Below are positions 42,755-51,416 of a stretch of 64,000 nucleotides of DNA, piece after piece (the first letter of the stretch is position 1; each line of letters begins with the position of its first letter). The notes beneath the pieces were generated by a model that was given only the letters and a program-made list of their open reading frames with translations, was not told the origin of the DNA and did not search any database. Both the position numbers and the translations under genes were made by a program. This DNA comes from Mucilaginibacter sp. L196 (GTDB lineage: Bacteria; Bacteroidota; Bacteroidia; Sphingobacteriales; Sphingobacteriaceae): assembly GCF_009765905.1 (NCBI RefSeq), contig NZ_LMUO01000019.1, forward strand, positions 110,303 to 174,302. Direction: 5' to 3'.

Positions 42755-43423
42755 TTATTTAAACTTGAACACATTGCCCATATTGGCATTGTCATAAGTG
42801 CTTACGTTCATATCTTTTATCACGCCGGTTTCAATGCTGTACACCCAGCCATGTACAGCCAGATCCTGTCCTTTATGCCATGCGTTTTGTACAATAGATG
42901 TTTTGCATAGGTTGTAAACGTTTTCTATTACGTTGTATTCCACCAGTTTATCGGCGCGTTCTTTTTCGTCTTTTATCAGGTCGAGTTTGCTGGCATGCAG
43001 GCGGTAAACGTCTTTAATGTGGCATAACCAGTTATCAATCAGGCCGAATTGTTGGTTGCTCATGGCGGCTATAACACCACCGCAGCCATAATGCCCGGTA
43101 ACTATCACATGTTTTACCTGCAACACGTTCACCGCGTAATCCAGTACCGATAGCATATTCATGTCCGAGTGTACCACCATGTTTGCGATATTACGGTGTA
43201 CAAATATTTCGCCCGGTTTGGTGTTGGTTATCTGGTTGGCAGGCACGCGGCTATCGGCGCAACCAATCCACAAAATGGGTGGTTTCTGGCCGTTGGCAAG
43301 CTTGGTAAAATAGTCAGGATCTTCCTCAATGGCATTAGCAATAAATTTTTTATTGCCTTCGAGTAAGGTTTCGTAGGAAATATGGCTTGTATCGTGAATC
43401 AGAATGTCTTTTTTTGCGCACAT
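42755..43423 (-). CDS. Beta-carbonic anhydrase
   Basis: The 222-aa zinc enzyme interconverts CO2 and bicarbonate. Zinc ligands are Cys55 (GCADSRV), His111 and Cys114 (HYGCGG), with Asp57-Arg59 as the active-site dyad. It is downstream of the YoaK-like gene with a 21-nt gap, so the two are likely co-transcribed on the minus strand. Bicarbonate for biotin-dependent carboxylases such as the adjacent divergent acyl-CoA carboxylase is a plausible role. Confidence 0.94.
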   Translation of the reverse strand: MCAKKDILIHDTSHISYETLLEGNKKFIANAIEEDPDYFTKLANGQKPPILWIGCADSRVPANQITNTKPGEIFVHRNIANMVVHSDMNMLSVLDYAVNVLQVKHVIVTGHYGCGGVIAAMSNQQFGLIDNWLCHIKDVYRLHASKLDLIKDEKERADKLVEYNVIENVYNLCKTSIVQNAWHKGQDLAVHGWVYSIETGVIKDMNVSTYDNANMGNVFKFK

Positions 43424-43444
43424 AGGGTATAATACTGATTGGGG

Positions 43445-44239
43445 TTAATTATTTACTTTGAAAAATAAACGGGCAATCTTATGCAAAGCTAAGGGCGAAA
43501 GATCGTAATACAAAATGGTAAATAATATCACCGGAATGAAATAAAACATCATGAAGTCGTACTTGTCAAAAAAGTAGCCACCTGCCAATGCTCCCGCGAA
43601 ATAGAACCCCAGGATAGTAAGGCGTACATACATGCGGTTTTTAAGCAAAGGAGATTTTTGAGCATTGGGATAAAGCAGCTCGGCAAAATCGGCCCCCAAA
43701 TCAGTAAAAACCCCGGTGAGGTGCGATGTTTTGATGATACCGCCTGATATATTGGATACCAATCCGTTTTGCAAACCCATAGATAGTATTAAAGCACCGG
43801 TAATGATTTGCTTTTCGGCTAAAGTGCCATCGTAATGATTAGTGCCATAATATGCTACGAATAATAAAATGATGATCTCTAAAATAATAGGCGCTGCATT
43901 AGCCCGGTAAGCACTTTTATGCGATTGCCATCTGACTAAAAAATTAGACGTAAACGCGCCCGCGAAAAACAGGAACAGCCACACCAAAAATATAATTACC
44001 TGTGATAAATTACGTTCGATGACATTGCGGGCAAGGTTGGCAAAATGCCCAGTCATGTTGGTGGTGAATGCCAAAAAAGCTACAACACCAGCCACATTGG
44101 TAACCCCCGATACAAAAGCCGTGGAAGAAGCCAGTAACAGATTCTCCTTCAATGTACGTTCTTCTTTGGTGTTTCTTAACAAAATAGTATCAAAGGAGTT
44201 ATAGTAGTGAAAATCAAATGTAATTAAACCATCAAACAT
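43445..44239 (-). CDS. YoaK/DUF1275 family membrane protein
   Basis: The 264-aa protein has about six membrane segments. The conserved SGVTNVAGVVAFLAFTTNMTGH start and AGALILSMGLQNGLVSNISG, shown by GLQNGLV, mark DUF1275. The function is unknown; it may be a transporter. It is divergent from the acyl-CoA carboxylase gene and upstream of the carbonic anhydrase. Confidence 0.88.
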   Translation of the reverse strand: MFDGLITFDFHYYNSFDTILLRNTKEERTLKENLLLASSTAFVSGVTNVAGVVAFLAFTTNMTGHFANLARNVIERNLSQVIIFLVWLFLFFAGAFTSNFLVRWQSHKSAYRANAAPIILEIIILLFVAYYGTNHYDGTLAEKQIITGALILSMGLQNGLVSNISGGIIKTSHLTGVFTDLGADFAELLYPNAQKSPLLKNRMYVRLTILGFYFAGALAGGYFFDKYDFMMFYFIPVILFTILYYDLSPLALHKIARLFFKVNN

Positions 44240-44290
44240 TTTTGATGCTTAATCAGTATTTTTAGCATCTTGCATAATTATAACCGTACC

Positions 44291-45832
44291 GTGGATAATA
44301 AGATCAAACTACTCAAACAAAAACAAGCCGAAGCCCTTTTGGGCGGAGGTAAAATCCGGATAGAAAGTCAGCATAAAAAAGGAAAACTCACCGCACGTGA
44401 GCGTTTACATTTTTTAATGGATGAAGGCTCATTTCAGGAGATAGGGATGCTGGTAACGCATCGCTCTATTGATTTTGGGATGGAGAAGGAAAACTATCCC
44501 GGTGATGGTGTGATCACGGGTTACGGAACCATTAACGGCAGATTTGTTTATGCTTACTCGCAGGATTTTACTGTTTTTGGGGGATCATTATCCGAAACCC
44601 ATGCCGAGAAGATTTGCAAGATCATGGATCTGGCGATTAAAAACGGTGCGCCGGTAGTTGGTTTGAACGATTCAGGAGGAGCGAGGATACAGGAAGGTGT
44701 AAATTCCTTAGGTGGTTATGCGGATATATTCTACCGCAACACAATGGCATCAGGCGTTGTTCCGCAAATATCAGCAATTATGGGCCCCTGCGCGGGCGGC
44801 GCGGTATACTCTCCTGCTATTACCGATTTTATTTTAATGGTAGAGAATACCTCTTACATGTTTGTTACAGGGCCAAATGTAGTTAAAACCGTTACCCACG
44901 AGGTTGTTACATCCGAGGAATTAGGCGGAGCAACCACGCATGCTACCAAATCAGGCGTTACTCATTTTGCTTGCCCGAATGAAATCGCGGCTATCAATAA
45001 TATAAAACAACTGTTAAGCTATATGCCGCAGAATTGTGAGGATAAAGCACCCGCATATCCTTATGATATACAAAATGAAACACGCCCGGTTTTAAATACC
45101 ATTATGCCCGAAAATGCTTCGCAGCCTTACGATGTGCGCGAAGTAATTAACGAGGTGATTGATGCCGATAGCTTTTTAGAAGTTCATAAAGATTTTGCCG
45201 AGAACATTGTAGTTGGCTTCGCCCGTTTAGCTGGTCGCAGCATTGGCATTGTGGCTAATCAACCCGCATTTTTGGCTGGTGTGCTTGATATACACTCATC
45301 AACCAAAGGCGCACGCTTTGTACGTTTTTGCGATAGCTTTAATATTCCTTTGTTAGTATTTGAGGATGTCCCCGGCTTTTTACCCGGCACAGACCAGGAG
45401 TGGAATGCCATCATCACGAACGGGGCAAAACTATTGTATGCTTTTTGCGAAGCTACCGTGCCACGTATTACGGTAATCACCCGTAAAGCTTATGGTGGCG
45501 CTTATGATGTGATGAACAGCAAACACATTGGTGCTGATATGAACTTTGCGTGGCCAACCGCCGAGATTGCCGTGATGGGAGCCAAGGGCGCTGCCGAAAT
45601 CATCTTTAAGCGCGAGATAAACGCCGCCGAAGACAAGGAAGCCAAGTGGAAAGAGATGGAACAACTATATTCCGATACCTTTGCCAACCCTTACCGTGCT
45701 GCCGAGCGTGGTTTTGTTGATGAGGTGATAGTACCCGAAGATACCCGTATTAAATTGATTCACGCGTTTAAAATGCTGGAAAACAAGGTGGTAAATAACC
45801 CGAGGAAAAAGCATGGCAATATTCCTCTGTAA
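44291..45832 (+). CDS. Acyl-CoA carboxylase beta subunit (carboxyltransferase), propionyl/methylcrotonyl-CoA type
   Basis: The roughly 513-aa carboxyltransferase moves CO2 from biotin to acyl-CoA. KGKLTARERLHFLMDEGSF, the GGSLSETHAEKICKIMDLA segment, GGARIQEGV and GGAYDVMNSKH (both oxyanion-hole glycine segments) are present. GTG 44291 (DNKIKLLKQKQ) matches family N-termini, although TTG 44270 is possible. No biotin carboxylase or carrier is nearby; it needs partners encoded elsewhere. Propionyl-CoA is the most likely substrate. Confidence 0.9.
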   Translation: MDNKIKLLKQKQAEALLGGGKIRIESQHKKGKLTARERLHFLMDEGSFQEIGMLVTHRSIDFGMEKENYPGDGVITGYGTINGRFVYAYSQDFTVFGGSLSETHAEKICKIMDLAIKNGAPVVGLNDSGGARIQEGVNSLGGYADIFYRNTMASGVVPQISAIMGPCAGGAVYSPAITDFILMVENTSYMFVTGPNVVKTVTHEVVTSEELGGATTHATKSGVTHFACPNEIAAINNIKQLLSYMPQNCEDKAPAYPYDIQNETRPVLNTIMPENASQPYDVREVINEVIDADSFLEVHKDFAENIVVGFARLAGRSIGIVANQPAFLAGVLDIHSSTKGARFVRFCDSFNIPLLVFEDVPGFLPGTDQEWNAIITNGAKLLYAFCEATVPRITVITRKAYGGAYDVMNSKHIGADMNFAWPTAEIAVMGAKGAAEIIFKREINAAEDKEAKWKEMEQLYSDTFANPYRAAERGFVDEVIVPEDTRIKLIHAFKMLENKVVNNPRKKHGNIPL

Positions 45833-45948
45833 TATTAATCTCACAAACAAAATACAGCGATTATTTACAGAACTTATATGTTAAATATTCGTTAAATAGC
45901 TAACGGATATATTTAAATTATTAGATTTATCCTAACCTATACATAGCT

Positions 45949-46638
45949 ATGAAACTGAAATTTATCACTCTCACCTTGTTGGTTTTTATAACCGGCATGG
46001 CTAACGCCCAAAACCTCCTGAAAGGTACTGTGGAAGAAACCGGCAGCACCTTAAGGCTTAGTAATGTTTTTATTAAGGATGCTACCAACAACCAGCTAAC
46101 CCTTACCGATAAAAACGGCAATTTTGCTATTAAATCTGCGCCAAGCCATTTGTTAATATTTAATTCACCGGGTTATATTAGTGATACTTTGTATGTGGTT
46201 GATATGACACCAAAAAAGGTTAAACTGCAAATATTAAGTATCGCCCTGCGCGAAGTGAAAATCAACGGTACAAGAAGCACATTTGATCCCAAAGAAGAAT
46301 ATCCTGAAGTTTACCAAAAAAGTAAAGTATACGTATTATCGCCAAGCAGCTGGTTCAGTAAAGATTCCCGCGATGCCCGCCGCCTGAGACGCTATTTTGC
46401 AATGGAGAAGGAGGAACAGGAAATTGATAATGTATTCAATGCCGCTTATGTAAGTAGCCTGGTGCCATTACGTGGCCAGGACCTGGAAGACTTCATGACC
46501 CTTTATCGCCCTTCATACACTTTTGTACATAGTAACACTACCCAAACAATGGCAGTTTACATAGCCGATAGCTACAAAAAGTTTAAGGCCCTGCCGCCTG
46601 ATAAGCGCAAAATTCAAAGGCTTAATGCCGATCAATAA
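45949..46638 (+). CDS. Exported protein with carboxypeptidase-regulatory-like domain
   Basis: The 229-aa protein has a signal peptide (residues 1-20, cleavage near ANA-QN) and a CarboxypepD_reg-like beta-sandwich (about 23-105: GTVEETGSTLRLSNVFI, TLTDKNGNFAI). A charged helical C-terminal part follows. In Bacteroidota such domains sit on surface proteins and SusC-like receptors; here it is alone. The role is unknown. Confidence 0.8.
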   Translation: MKLKFITLTLLVFITGMANAQNLLKGTVEETGSTLRLSNVFIKDATNNQLTLTDKNGNFAIKSAPSHLLIFNSPGYISDTLYVVDMTPKKVKLQILSIALREVKINGTRSTFDPKEEYPEVYQKSKVYVLSPSSWFSKDSRDARRLRRYFAMEKEEQEIDNVFNAAYVSSLVPLRGQDLEDFMTLYRPSYTFVHSNTTQTMAVYIADSYKKFKALPPDKRKIQRLNADQ

Positions 46639-46655
46639 TACTGAAATTGTTAAAT

Positions 46656-46697
46656 AAAAGCAAAAGGGGTGTCCATATGGATACCCCTTTTGCTTTT
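46656..46697. terminator. Bidirectional terminator after the regulatory-like domain gene
   Basis: AAAAGCAAAAGGGGT (46656-46670) pairs with ACCCCTTTTGCTTTT (46683-46697), and TCCATATGGA extends the stem. It can serve the plus-strand gene and the small minus-strand gene at 46712. Confidence 0.9.
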
Positions 46698-46711
46698 CCT
46701 ATAAATGCTGA

Positions 46712-46876
46712 TTAAGCATCTTCATGATTTCGCCAAAGCCTTCTTGGCTTTTTTGTTTTGTAGCGTTTTCCCCAGTTATCAAAACTACCTGAGGCTGCCA
46801 TGGTACACATGATAATAAAAAACGCCATCATTATAACTACAAATACGTGTAATGTTTCAATGAGTATATGATGCAT
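46712..46876 (-). CDS. Small membrane protein, 54 aa
   Basis: This short minus-strand reading frame starts with ATG at 46876 and gives one hydrophobic helix (about residues 9-25, HVFVVIMMAFFIIM) followed by a basic tail (KRYKTKKPRRLWR) and the stop at 46712. A strong terminator lies just downstream, as expected for an expressed gene. I recognise no family. No Shine-Dalgarno is seen, as usual in Bacteroidota. Chance occurrence is possible. Confidence 0.45.
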   Translation of the reverse strand: MHHILIETLHVFVVIMMAFFIIMCTMAASGSFDNWGKRYKTKKPRRLWRNHEDA

Positions 46877-47100
46877 AATTATTAAAATTAATTCATATAC
46901 TGGTATGCAATTACTACGCCTTAATTGGTTATATAAGTCATTTAATTGATTTTAAGTTAAATATTTATTAAATAAATAAAAAATACAAATAATTGGTTAA
47001 AATGTATGTTATGCTATACAAAATCGGGTAGGTCTTATTAAGATGCTGGTTAAGCTGGTTTGCCGCTTTCGCAGGCATATTGCAATAGTCGTGCCCTGCA

Positions 47101-47523
47101 CTAAAATGGGATGTTCCAGTTCCAATGATAGTAGCCATATCTGAACAGAAAATACGCTCCGAAAACAATCAAAAAGCCTATAAGCCATAGCATCAGGCTC
47201 GATGTTTCATTGCCAACCCTTTTTGTATATTTGATATATTGGCGCTTAACAAACCTTTCCTGGCGTTCCACGGTGTAGCCACCATCCTCCATAAAAACGA
47301 TACCTTCAAGGGTAACGCGGTACAGCCCTGGGGTGAGTACCTCAATGTGATGGTCGTTCGCCAGTACTTTTAGTATTGCACCCAGGTCTTTAGGCGTAAA
47401 AGCTCCGGGATTGGTAAGCTCCGCATATCCCGCTATGTTGCCTGTGGTAAGTTCGGTATCAGGGCGATTTTTTAGATATCCCAGTATCACATCCATTTTT
47501 TCGCTTGGCTTTAAATATTTCAT
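47101..47523 (-). CDS. Unknown protein with winged-helix-like N-part and C-terminal membrane helix
   Basis: The 140-aa protein (start chosen at MKYLKPSEKMDVIL, ATG at 47523; an upstream in-frame extension to 47601 looks unrelated) has a soluble region of about 80 residues resembling a winged-helix fold (GYAELTNPGAFTPKDLGAIL; YRVTLEGIVFMEDGGY). One transmembrane segment follows (about 108-125). This could be a membrane-tethered DNA-binding-like domain, but I do not recognise a named family. Confidence 0.55.
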   Translation of the reverse strand: MKYLKPSEKMDVILGYLKNRPDTELTTGNIAGYAELTNPGAFTPKDLGAILKVLANDHHIEVLTPGLYRVTLEGIVFMEDGGYTVERQERFVKRQYIKYTKRVGNETSSLMLWLIGFLIVFGAYFLFRYGYYHWNWNIPF

Positions 47524-47639
47524 AAACAGGTGAATAACACTAATTTGCCACATAACCAGGCAAATTACTTTACTATTACCAATTACTGTACCACGATACA
47601 ATGATTTTACCCCTGAAAAGCATCTTAGCTAATAAATTA

Positions 47640-47829
47640 GACGTCCGCAGTCAATGTCATTAAGTCAAAAGGGATAACTTTCACCCTCTATGCGGCTTGC
47701 CGGAGAGAGAACAGCGCAGCGTATTCGGGGTGAGTCACTGGTCTTTGCGCCAATGTCGCCCCGCTGGCCGAATTCTATGACTTTGGACTAATAAGCATGT
47801 AGTTTGCAACTACACATTCACAACCCCAA
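47640..47829. repeat. Repeat-bearing intergenic stretch with TGTAGTTTGCAACTACA copy 1
   Basis: The segment from CCGCTGGCCGAATTC (about 47761) through GACTTTGGACTAATAAGC to the palindrome TGTAGTTTGCAACTACA (47798-47814) is repeated with few changes at 48113-48165. The two copies flank the small gene at 47830. The first half (47640-47760) shows no gene. Confidence 0.65.
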
Positions 47830-48024
47830 TCAATCCTCGCGAATCATCAATTGATAAACCCCAAAAGCAGCGACAACGCACAAGCCCGAGATTACGGTAC
47901 AATAAACCCGCAGGTCCTGTCCCCACAAACGAGGCCTACAACCACCCCCTATTAAGGCGAAAACCAAAAATATGATCACCAAAAAAACAATGGTGACAAC
48001 AACCGAGTGTGCAGGATTTTTCAT
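47830..48024 (-). CDS. Small membrane protein, 64 aa
   Basis: The 64-aa protein has two predicted transmembrane helices (about residues 7-27 and 40-59) separated by GGGCRPRLWGQDLRVYC. It is not recognised. It is bounded by two copies of the same intergenic repeat. It may be a real small membrane gene or a mobile cargo-like piece. Confidence 0.5.
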   Translation of the reverse strand: MKNPAHSVVVTIVFLVIIFLVFALIGGGCRPRLWGQDLRVYCTVISGLCVVAAFGVYQLMIRED

Positions 48025-48112
48025 GAGGAAAGGTTATATTCAAATATAGGTTATTTGCCTGTTAATCATCGTAATTAAACCAAATACACCGCAGCGTCTA
48101 GCATCTGCTATT

Positions 48113-48165
48113 CCCGCTGTCCGATTTTTGACTTCGGATCAATAAGCTTGTAGTTTGCAACTACA
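48113..48165. repeat. TGTAGTTTGCAACTACA repeat, copy 2
   Basis: CCCGCTGTCCGATTTTTGAC, CTTCGGATCAATAAGC and the palindrome at 48149-48165 repeat 47761-47814 in the same orientation. Confidence 0.7.
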
Positions 48166-48215
48166 GACCGCCCGCTGGATAGCAGGAACACCCAACCGCG
48201 CAACTGCGTATACCC

Positions 48216-49139
48216 TTACTTTACCAAAAAATCATAATAAGGCGTATACAAATAATCGTTAGGTTTCAGGAATAGCTGGTTATGTTGCAGGTCTAACACT
48301 ACATCAAAACGTTTCAAAAAACCGTTACCCAATATACCCGACAATGCCCCGCTCCCCAATACCCCTGATTGCACACCCGATAACAAAGCAGGCACCCGGT
48401 AAAAATGTTTGTCCGACAATCTGATTTCAGGCACCATCACAATAGCTACTTTAGTTGCCACCCCATCCGACCCTAAGGAAGTCGCCATAGCTACCTGCTT
48501 CAGTTGTTGCGCTAAATGATTTGCTTGGGCAAAGTGGTCCGCAATGATTAAACCACTGTCTCCCCCCGTATCCATCTCAAAAGTACCTTTCACCTCTTTG
48601 TTGTCAATAAATAAGCAGGCGCTGATTGTAGGCACCTCCATCACAAATTTCAGGTCGAATTGATTATAAGATTTAGCATCAACCACATAATCCTTTTTGC
48701 TGAAAAAAGAAAGCAGCTTTTTATGATAATTTATCTCGATTACATAATTCCGCATTAAATTATTCCCAAACACCCCGTCGAAGGCCACATTTCCGTAGGG
48801 GATGGCGACGTAAGTAACACCATCCGCTTCCAGGCCACCAAAAAATAGTTTATTGTTAGTGCTTTCCTTAATCTTGCCTTCGCCGTTCTCGCCAATATTG
48901 GTTGTTTCCGAATCTAACACCAGATCCAGTTTTTTGCCCAATATATCCTGATTGATAACCATACCTCCCGCGCCGGTATCAAACAAAAAAGTCAGTGTAT
49001 CCGACTTGTTAACCCGGCATTTAATATAAATACGGTTATCACTTTTCAGCTCGAAAGGTAAAACAGCCAAAGGTTTGTTCTGAGCATATAGCTGTAAGCC
49101 AATTCCAGACAATAAAACAGCAAGTACAAGTTTTTTCAT
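48216..49139 (-). CDS. Exported retropepsin-like aspartyl protease family protein
   Basis: The 307-aa protein has a signal peptide (1-20, ending LYAQ-N) and two retroviral-protease-like half domains, each with its own DTG: D54-TG in FLFDTGAGG and D190-TG in FEMDTGGDSG. Flap-like regions and an LGNGFLKRFDVVLDL end follow. Two DTG motifs in one chain would let a monomer form a complete active site, as in pepsin-like enzymes. The start is ATG 49139; TTG 49145 is the alternative. Confidence 0.8.
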   Translation of the reverse strand: MKKLVLAVLLSGIGLQLYAQNKPLAVLPFELKSDNRIYIKCRVNKSDTLTFLFDTGAGGMVINQDILGKKLDLVLDSETTNIGENGEGKIKESTNNKLFFGGLEADGVTYVAIPYGNVAFDGVFGNNLMRNYVIEINYHKKLLSFFSKKDYVVDAKSYNQFDLKFVMEVPTISACLFIDNKEVKGTFEMDTGGDSGLIIADHFAQANHLAQQLKQVAMATSLGSDGVATKVAIVMVPEIRLSDKHFYRVPALLSGVQSGVLGSGALSGILGNGFLKRFDVVLDLQHNQLFLKPNDYLYTPYYDFLVK

Positions 49140-49298
49140 ACTCAATAGACACCGGTAAATAACATTCGTGACATAAATTACAGGTAATCAAAGGGAAAAG
49201 TAAACTATAACTTACTTATGCAGTAAATACGTATCTAATTAATATTACTGCAAACATCCCCCTCCAAACTTGGTTGTTAATAAATAACCAATACTACC

Positions 49299-49538
49299 AT
49301 GAAAAAGCTAATTTTAGGAATATGCCTTTGTGTCGGGCTGGCAGCGTGTCACAGCAACAGCAAACCGAAAGATGCTTACGCCGATTCACCTATGATGACC
49401 GGTAAAGCCGATCAGGCCGGTACCGTGAATGATTCATCGCACACAGCCGCAGATGCCGACTCGCAAAAGGTAGGCAAATCCGACGGTGCCCCAACCGATA
49501 CCACAAGTACCGGGTCAGGTAAATTGGACAAACAGTAA
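49299..49538 (+). CDS. Small lipoprotein, tandem paralog 1
   Basis: The 79-aa protein has a lipoprotein signal MKKLILGICLCVGLAAC with predicted lipid Cys17. The rest is low complexity, rich in D, S, T, K and G, without a fold. It is followed after 15 nt by a second gene with the same signal sequence (MKKIFLGICLCAG...C20), indicating tandem duplication. Confidence 0.65.
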   Translation: MKKLILGICLCVGLAACHSNSKPKDAYADSPMMTGKADQAGTVNDSSHTAADADSQKVGKSDGAPTDTTSTGSGKLDKQ

Positions 49539-49553
49539 CATAATAATATCACC

Positions 49554-49736
49554 ATGAAAAAGATATTTTTAGGCATATGCCTTTGTGCCGGTATAGCTGT
49601 GGCTTCATCATGCGGCAGCCACAAAGCAACCAACGCGGCCGACGGCAACAATGCCTTGCTGGATTCATCCAAAAAAACACAGGATAGCACCAATGCTGAC
49701 ACTACTAGAAAAACTGATACAAGCAAAAAGATGTAG
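49554..49736 (+). CDS. Small lipoprotein, tandem paralog 2
   Basis: The 60-aa protein has a signal sequence ending ASSC (Cys20) and a Ser/Thr/Asp/Lys-rich tail (STNADTTRKTDTSKKM). It is similar to the preceding gene mainly in the signal peptide, at both protein and DNA level. The function is unknown. Confidence 0.6.
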   Translation: MKKIFLGICLCAGIAVASSCGSHKATNAADGNNALLDSSKKTQDSTNADTTRKTDTSKKM

Positions 49737-49802
49737 ATTAAGTCTGAACCATGATTTAGTGGATTTAAAGATTGGCTTGATTTATCATCAGCTAACCCAA
49801 AG

Positions 49803-49935
49803 TGCGAAAATACCTGACGGAAAACCGGGTCGGGAGCTAGCCTTGTGGGTAGAAAGTTTTTTCCGTATTGATTTTTTGCTGCTTTTTTATCAAGAAAAAA
49901 GTAGTAGCCCCCGCGGCAATGAGCGGGGGGAGAAT
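49803..49935. repeat. Three-hairpin structured repeat, family C copy 2
   Basis: Hairpin 1 is GACGGAAAACC (49816-49826) with GTTTTTTCCGT (49856-49866), hairpin 2 is CTGCTTTTTT (49879-49888) with AAAAAAGTAG (49895-49904), and hairpin 3 is CCCCCGC (49908-49914) with GCGGGGG (49923-49929) around GGCAATGA. Compared with 5181-5312, changes in one arm are matched in the other. A fragment (GCGAAAACCGGGTGAGTGAA) is at about 51349. Confidence 0.75.
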
Positions 49936-50017
49936 CCTGTTTGAAACGCAATTATCCTCAATAGTCGAATCAATGTCAATACACAAGCACCTCTAAACCT
50001 CCAAATAAAAAATTCCC

Positions 50018-50025
50018 TATCTTTG
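50018..50025 (+). promoter_or_regulatory. -7 box (TATCTTTG) of the radical SAM gene
   Basis: Exact TAnnTTTG only 5 nt before ATG 50031, so the mRNA would be leaderless or nearly so. Confidence 0.65.
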
Positions 50026-50030
50026 CCCCA

Positions 50031-51005
50031 ATGCAATCAACGGAATCAATAACGCAAGCGGTACAAACATCACCCTGGGAAAAAGGCTATAACAACTATG
50101 GCCCATATCTCAAACAAAAATATCCCGGACAAAGGGTATTTAAAGTGATAGTTGATGGGGGCTTCACCTGCCCCAATCGCGATGGCTCAAAAGGCTATGG
50201 CGGATGCACCTATTGTAATGTCGATTCCTTTACGCCATCACCAACCCGTGATAATCCCGGCATAAAAGAACAGGTAATAGCAGGAGTGGAGCGTGCCCGA
50301 AAAGGTAATAAAGCCGATAAGTTTATCATTTACTTTCAGCCTAATACCAATACTTACGCGCCAACCCATTATCTGAAAGCTATGTATGACGAAGCCCTGA
50401 GCTATTATACTGAAGACATAGTAGGCCTGTCCGTAGGTACGCGTCCCGATTGTATAGACCCTGAAAAGATTGCCTTGTTAGAATCCTATACCGACCGTTT
50501 TGATGTGGATATTGAAATGGGTATGGAATCCATCTATAACGATACCCTGGCCCAGATCAATCGTGGCTGTAACCATGACGACCTGATCAGCGCCCTGAAA
50601 ATGCTGGAAAACAGCAAGCTTGATGTTTGTGTGCACACCATCTTCGGCTTCCCCTGGGAAACCCATGATCAGATGCTGGCTTACGCGCACGAAATTAACC
50701 GTCACCCGCAAATAAAGTTCACCAAACTGCACCATTTACACATTGTAGAAGGCTCGGTTATGGGTGTTAAATATAAACGCGAGCCATTCAAACTTTTCAC
50801 GCTGGATGAATACGCCAATTTCCTGTGCGATTTTCTGCCATTGCTGCGCCCCGATGTCATCATCCAGCGCCTTTTCGGACTAAGCGACCTCGACCTGCTA
50901 ATAGCCCCCAACTGGCAGCTCAAAAAATCCGAAATCCAATACTACATCGACCAAAAAATCCTCGAAAGAGGAGTGATACAAGGTTCGCAATATAAGTCTT
51001 TATAA
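50031..51005 (+). CDS. Radical SAM protein, TIGR01212/YhcC-like
   Basis: The 324-aa protein has its [4Fe-4S] cysteines as Cys47-x11-Cys59-x2-Cys62 in GGFTCPNRDGSKGYGGCTYC, the spacing typical of the TIGR01212 family rather than the usual CxxxCxxC. GLSVGTRPDCI and VDIEMGMESI are typical SAM-domain blocks. The substrate of this family is not firmly known. The gene has its own promoter with a -7 box 5 nt upstream. Confidence 0.9.
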   Translation: MQSTESITQAVQTSPWEKGYNNYGPYLKQKYPGQRVFKVIVDGGFTCPNRDGSKGYGGCTYCNVDSFTPSPTRDNPGIKEQVIAGVERARKGNKADKFIIYFQPNTNTYAPTHYLKAMYDEALSYYTEDIVGLSVGTRPDCIDPEKIALLESYTDRFDVDIEMGMESIYNDTLAQINRGCNHDDLISALKMLENSKLDVCVHTIFGFPWETHDQMLAYAHEINRHPQIKFTKLHHLHIVEGSVMGVKYKREPFKLFTLDEYANFLCDFLPLLRPDVIIQRLFGLSDLDLLIAPNWQLKKSEIQYYIDQKILERGVIQGSQYKSL

Positions 51006-51083
51006 AGTTCCCCCTCTCGAGAGGAGTACGTTTCTATAAGAGTAGTTAAATTATATATCTTCCCAAGTTTGTGGTTAATATTA

Positions 51084-51175
51084 TTGTCATTCTGAGCGCA
51101 GCGAAGAATCTTCTTCGGTCAGCCAAGCGAGCTATGCATGTTGCAGAAGATTCTTCCCTGCGCTCAGAATGACAA
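51084..51175. repeat. REP-like inverted repeat, family A copy 5
   Basis: TTGTCATTCTGAGCGCAGCG...AAGAATCTTCT faces AGAAGATTCTTCCCTGCGCT...CAGAATGACAA. Confidence 0.85.
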
Positions 51176-51195
51176 AGGAAGAATTACAAAGTAGC

Positions 51196-51272
51196 TTTGT
51201 CATGCTGAAGAACGAAGCATCTGTACAGTGTAAACCACTTTACAGATCCTTCGCTATGCTCAGAATGACAAA
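51196..51272. repeat. REP-like inverted repeat, family A copy 6
   Basis: TTTGTCATGCTGAAGAACGA...GCATCTGTA faces TACAGATCCTTCGCTATGCT...CAGAATGACAAA. The left arm has GCTGAAG where other copies have GCTGAGC. Confidence 0.8.
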
Positions 51273-51416
51273 AGAAAAGCGAGGCTCAAATAAATTTCAA
51301 ACGCCCTCTTTCCTGCGCAGCAGAAGAGAGGGCAGGTTAAGCGGCTGAGCGAAAACCGGGTGAGTGAAAACGCAAGCAGGTCTCGAAAGGGTTTCCCAAA
51401 CTACCACCACTTTCAT

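Noticed and set aside
46968..47168. 66-codon minus-strand frame
   Set aside because: It overlaps the end of the 140-aa gene in another frame and extends into AT-rich intergenic DNA without features.
49651..49944. A 97-codon plus-strand frame after the lipoprotein pair
   Set aside because: It runs through the second lipoprotein gene in another frame and through the three-hairpin repeat; the repeat translates into the same kind of junk at 5181.
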